Source: Bradyrhizobium hereditatis (lineage in GTDB: Bacteria > Pseudomonadota > Alphaproteobacteria > Rhizobiales > Xanthobacteraceae). From it: 64,000 nucleotides of DNA. Below are positions 61,188-64,000 of this stretch, in pieces. The notes under the pieces are model-generated. The model was not told the DNA's origin. It saw only the letters and a program-made list of their open reading frames with translations, and ran no database searches. Every line of letters starts with the position of its first letter. The stretch's first letter is position 1. The DNA lies in contig NZ_JAGKJK010000008.1 of the NCBI RefSeq assembly GCF_020329435.1, positions 1 to 64,000 on the forward strand. The letters run 5' to 3'. Both the position numbers and the translations under genes were made by a program.

Positions 61188-62345
61188 ATGAGGCGATTGC
61201 GGCTCGGTTCGGCTCTGGCAGGGGCGCTAGGATGCTTGGCGCTCAGCGTGGCGGTGTGCGCTGCGCTGTGGCCGCATGCCCGCGAGGCCGGCGCCATTCT
61301 CGTGGCGCAGGACGATCCCGTGGCGCTATCCGACATTCGCATCAATTCCGCCCTGCGGGGCAATCAGGCGCTGGTCGCTGAGCATATCGAGGCGGCGCTT
61401 GCGGAAGGCGATTCTGATCTTGCAAACAGCTTCGTCGAACTCGCCCGCGACAGGGGCATCACCGTCAGTGATGAACTCATGAAGCGCGTCAGCGATGCCG
61501 TGACGGAGGCAGGCTCGGCGTCGCATTTCGCCAAACGCTTTGCCACGGGCCTCGTGACCGGCAATGCCGACGACGTCGCGAGCCTGTCAGGCACGGTTGC
61601 CGGCGATCTCTTCGTATTCGGCGACATCAGGGACGTCGTGCGCGAAGGCAAGCATCTCGTGGCCGGCGAGGAGGTCGATCGGCTGATTTTGGGCCTGGCG
61701 ACGGTCGGGCTTGCGGTGACCGCCGCGACCTACGTCTCCGTCGGCGGTCTCGGACCGGTGCGCGCCGGCCTTTCCATGGTCAAGGATGCACGCAAGGTCG
61801 GGCGGCTGGGCGAGGGGCTGACACAGTGGGCCGGCCGTTCCGCGCGCGAAGTTGTCGATGCGCCCGTCCTGCAGCAGGCGGTCGCGAAGGGCTCCGTGTT
61901 GCGCCCCGCCGAGACCATCAGCGCGATCAAGGCGGCGTTCCGCGCGGAGAAGGCCGGCGCGCTGGTGCGGCTGGCCAAGGACGTCGGACGCGTCGGCGAG
62001 AAGGCGGGCACGCGCGGGGCGCTCGACACGCTGCGCATCGCACAGGGGCCGAAGGATGTCGCCCGCGCTGCACGGCTTGCCGAATCCAAGGGCACCCAGA
62101 CCCGCGCGATTCTGAAGGTGCTCGGCCGCGGCGCGCTGCTGCTGACCACCGGCGCCTTCAATCTGACGATGTGGGTATTCGGTGCGCTGTTGGCGCTGTT
62201 CGGTTTCCTCTCGTCCATCAAGGCAACTACCGAGCGCGCCACTGAAGCGTGGCTGCGTCGAAGCAAGGCGCGGCGGTTAAGAAGGCAGGCGGCGGCAACA
62301 TTGCCGTCCGCCCCGGCTCTGGCGGGCGCTGCCCTGCAGGGCTAG
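61188..62345 (+). CDS. Uncharacterised membrane protein
   Basis: The 385-residue protein has an N-terminal helix (LGSALAGALGCLALSVAVCA), an extracytoplasmic helical segment to about 145, a hydrophobic hairpin at about 165-190 ('ILGLATVGLAVTAATYVSVG'), an Ala/Lys/Arg-rich amphipathic region, a helix at about 320-350 ('LTTGAFNLTMWVFGALLALF') and a basic tail (RRSKARRLRRQAAA). I do not recognise a family. The ATG at 61188 begins the anchor helix; the earlier open frame from 61011 is unlike coding sequence. Confidence 0.75.
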   Translation: MRRLRLGSALAGALGCLALSVAVCAALWPHAREAGAILVAQDDPVALSDIRINSALRGNQALVAEHIEAALAEGDSDLANSFVELARDRGITVSDELMKRVSDAVTEAGSASHFAKRFATGLVTGNADDVASLSGTVAGDLFVFGDIRDVVREGKHLVAGEEVDRLILGLATVGLAVTAATYVSVGGLGPVRAGLSMVKDARKVGRLGEGLTQWAGRSAREVVDAPVLQQAVAKGSVLRPAETISAIKAAFRAEKAGALVRLAKDVGRVGEKAGTRGALDTLRIAQGPKDVARAARLAESKGTQTRAILKVLGRGALLLTTGAFNLTMWVFGALLALFGFLSSIKATTERATEAWLRRSKARRLRRQAAATLPSAPALAGAALQG

Positions 62346-62398
62346 ACTTGCAGCCATTGCAACCTCGCCCATTCCGATCCCCCAAAAAAACGGAACTG

Positions 62399-63154
62399 AT
62401 GATGCCGAGTTTTCACAACGGCGCTGTCGAAATTGCCTATCTCGACGAAGGTGAGGGTGATCCGATTGTTCTGGTGCATGGCTTTGCCTCTAGCAAGAAC
62501 GTGAACTGGGTCTATCCGACCTGGGTCTCCGACTTGAGGAAGGACGGCCGCCGCGTCATCGCGCTCGACAATCGCGGCCACGGCGATTCCGAAAAACTCT
62601 ACGATTCCGCCGCTTACGAAATTGCGATCATGGCAAGCGACGTCATCGCGCTGCTCGATCATCTGGAGATCGAGCGCGCCGACGTCATGGGCTATTCGCT
62701 GGGATCGCGCATGACGGCGATACTGGCGCGTGAGCAGCCGCAGCGGCTGCGCTCGGCAATTCTCGGCGGCATCGGGATCGGTCTGATCGAAGGTGGCGGC
62801 CCCGGTGAGAACGTGGCTGTCGCACTCGAAGCGCCCTCGCTGGAGGACGTCACCGATCCGGTCGGGCGAACCTTCCGTGCATTTGCTGACCAGACCCGCT
62901 CCGACCGCCGCGCCTTGGCCGCCTGCCTGCGCGGCTCGCGGCGGCTGATGACGTCGGACGAGGCCGCCGGGATCAGCGTGCCGGTCCTGATCGCGGTCGG
63001 CACCAAGGATGAGATTGCGGGCTCCGCGGCAGCATTGGGCATGATCATTCCGGGCGCGGAGGTGCTCGACATTCCAAATCGCGATCATATGCGCGCGGTC
63101 GGGGATAAGGTCTACAAGGCCGGGGTCACCGATTTCCTGTCACGCCGGCAGTAA
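62399..63154 (+). CDS. Alpha/beta hydrolase
   Basis: The 251-residue protein has HGFASSKNVNW (oxyanion), 'ALDNRGHGDSEKLYD', nucleophile elbow MGYSLGSRMTA (Ser) and late 'IPNRDHMRAVGDK' with catalytic His; the acid is in 'AVGTKDEIAG'. A Ser-Asp-His esterase/lipase-type enzyme of unknown substrate. It starts at tandem ATGATG (62399 or 62402), 53 nt after the membrane-protein stop on the same strand. Confidence 0.9.
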   Translation: MMPSFHNGAVEIAYLDEGEGDPIVLVHGFASSKNVNWVYPTWVSDLRKDGRRVIALDNRGHGDSEKLYDSAAYEIAIMASDVIALLDHLEIERADVMGYSLGSRMTAILAREQPQRLRSAILGGIGIGLIEGGGPGENVAVALEAPSLEDVTDPVGRTFRAFADQTRSDRRALAACLRGSRRLMTSDEAAGISVPVLIAVGTKDEIAGSAAALGMIIPGAEVLDIPNRDHMRAVGDKVYKAGVTDFLSRRQ

Positions 63155-63696
63155 GCGATCGCGCGATCTGGCCTCGCCGGTGACGAGCCGGATCGCCGCG
63201 ATCAACACGACGGTGGTCGCAAGCCATGCCATGCGCGCGCCGTGACGGTCATGCGGGCCTGATATCACGGCGCAGATGAACGCGTTGCCGAGGATGGCCC
63301 AGCGTAACTGTGCCGGCGAGCAGCGTGACATCATCGAACGGCCGACGCAGCACGCCATGGCCGAACAGGATCGCGACCATGAACATCGACGCCAGCGCGA
63401 CGGGAACGTGAAGCTGATTGATCGCAGTGAAGTCGAAACGCCAGCGCTGCTGCTGCGCCGCGTGCATCGGCTTCACCTGTGCGGGGAGAAAGCGTTCGAT
63501 GATGCCGTAGGTGTGGCCGAGCCAGACGAAGATAGAGCCCGAAGGTGGTCGAGCGGCTCGGCACCAGATATGCTTCGTACCAGCGCGCCAGGTAGCCGCC
63601 GGGATCCCATTGGAGCAGGGGATAGCCATTCCACAGAGCGGGGGCCAGCAACATCAACGGGATGGTAATGGCGGCGATCCAGGCCGACCGCGACAC
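63140..63696 (-). pseudogene. Eroded polytopic membrane protein gene
   Basis: Three minus-strand frames read in order as one protein. 'AAITIPLMLLAPALWNGYPL...YLARWYEAYLVPSRSTTFGLYL' comes from ATG 63696. After a shift near 63535 comes 'RWRFDFTAINQLHVPVALASMFMVAILFGHGVL'. After another near 63310 comes 'AILGNAFICAVISGPHDRHGARMAWL' to the stop at 63140. The join at 63535 seems to miss a large central part, because the start and end resemble the ends of a much longer membrane protein. Its 3' end overlaps the hydrolase stop by 15 nt. Confidence 0.65.
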
Positions 63697-63954
63697 CGCA
63701 GCGGTCCGCGCCTGCCATATCTCCGTACTGATCTGACTTGCCCCCGTTTAGCCCAGCATCCGGGAATGCCAGGCCCCCCCAAATTGGCCGATAGTCGGAC
63801 ATCATCCGGCTTGATTTCCGGAATTGACTGACCACCTTGAACTAACCCCGAATGGCGTTTGGTAGTGGTTTACGTTGCCAAGGCCTGCCCCGGGACAGAA
63901 GCCCGCCCGCCGTGCTATAACATCGGCCAACCAAGCGAATTTGCGAGAGCCATC
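63697..63954. other. Intergenic region before the last gene
   Basis: No ORF with support and no repeat shared with the rest of the window. It likely contains the promoter of the CDS at 63955. Confidence 0.4.
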
Positions 63955-64000
63955 ATGGCAGTGCATCAGGTCAATCCGCAAGCGTCGAAGCTCGCTACAC
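63955..64000 (+). CDS. Start of a CDS cut by the window end
   Basis: ATG at 63955 with GAGAG 6-10 nt upstream. The visible 15 codons read MAVHQVNPQASKLAT and run off the window open. Too short to assign a family. Confidence 0.5.
   Translation, partial: MAVHQVNPQASKLAT

Overview
This is a GC-rich, densely coded chromosomal window from an alphaproteobacterium. I infer a member of the Bradyrhizobium/Rhodopseudomonas/Afipia group (Nitrobacteraceae). The reasons are an alphaproteobacterial usg-type gene, two phasin-like genes, a groESL operon, an Anbu/ATP-grasp cluster, and many intergenic inverted repeats of the kinds common in those genomes. No prophage, transposase, CRISPR array or plasmid function was seen.

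Layout. 1-611: three unrelated palindromic repeats in a row. 612-4211: TetR regulator, HlyD-type adaptor, ABC ATPase and permease forming an overlapping efflux operon, with a perfect palindrome ahead of the regulator. 4338-9859: nucleotidyl cyclase, PhzF-like, DUF488, Bug/TctC solute-binding, DUF72 and phasin-like genes. 10075-13355: small membrane protein and two glycosyltransferases. 13363-15794: FecR-like protein plus CHASE2-cyclase. 16056-19668: DUF899, RtcB RNA ligase and a DUF2778 protein. 19669-20552: gene-free, with repeats and two tandem tRNA-like sequences. 20553-24102: slipin, a Crp/Fnr regulator behind a FixK/FNR-type box, two small proteins and a phasin. 24431-26730: groESL with a bidirectional terminator and a degenerate CIRCE-like element. 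26953-32904: usg, cupin, nucleoside symporter, MFS carrier, a frameshifted membrane gene and an SDR dehydrogenase.

32918-37394 is the most interesting block. It holds an Anbu-type proteasome-like peptidase, a transglutaminase-like protein, an alpha-E protein and a circularly permuted ATP-grasp protein, all on the minus strand, with a decayed Sel1-like gene lodged between Anbu and the rest. 37615-42704 carries a molybdopterin-binding-fold protein, xanthine phosphoribosyltransferase, an uncharacterised Cys-containing protein, a MetE-like protein, and an isomerase/quinone oxidoreductase pair.

42841-55106 holds a crotonase-family gene followed by a peptide/amide utilisation cluster: amidase, two M20 peptidases, an M81 (MlrC-like) peptidase, a DppBC/DF-type importer, and a divergently transcribed binding protein. 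Palindromic repeats sit in several gaps of the minus-strand block. 55194-63154 holds a small ORF, hydrolases, an acyltransferase, DUF302 and TMEM175-like proteins, tRNA-Leu(UAA), a lipoprotein, a flavin monooxygenase with a zf-CHCC protein, and an orphan membrane protein. 63140-63696 is an eroded membrane-protein gene, and a new CDS starts at 63955 and runs off the window.

All family calls come from reading motifs in the translations. No database search was run.
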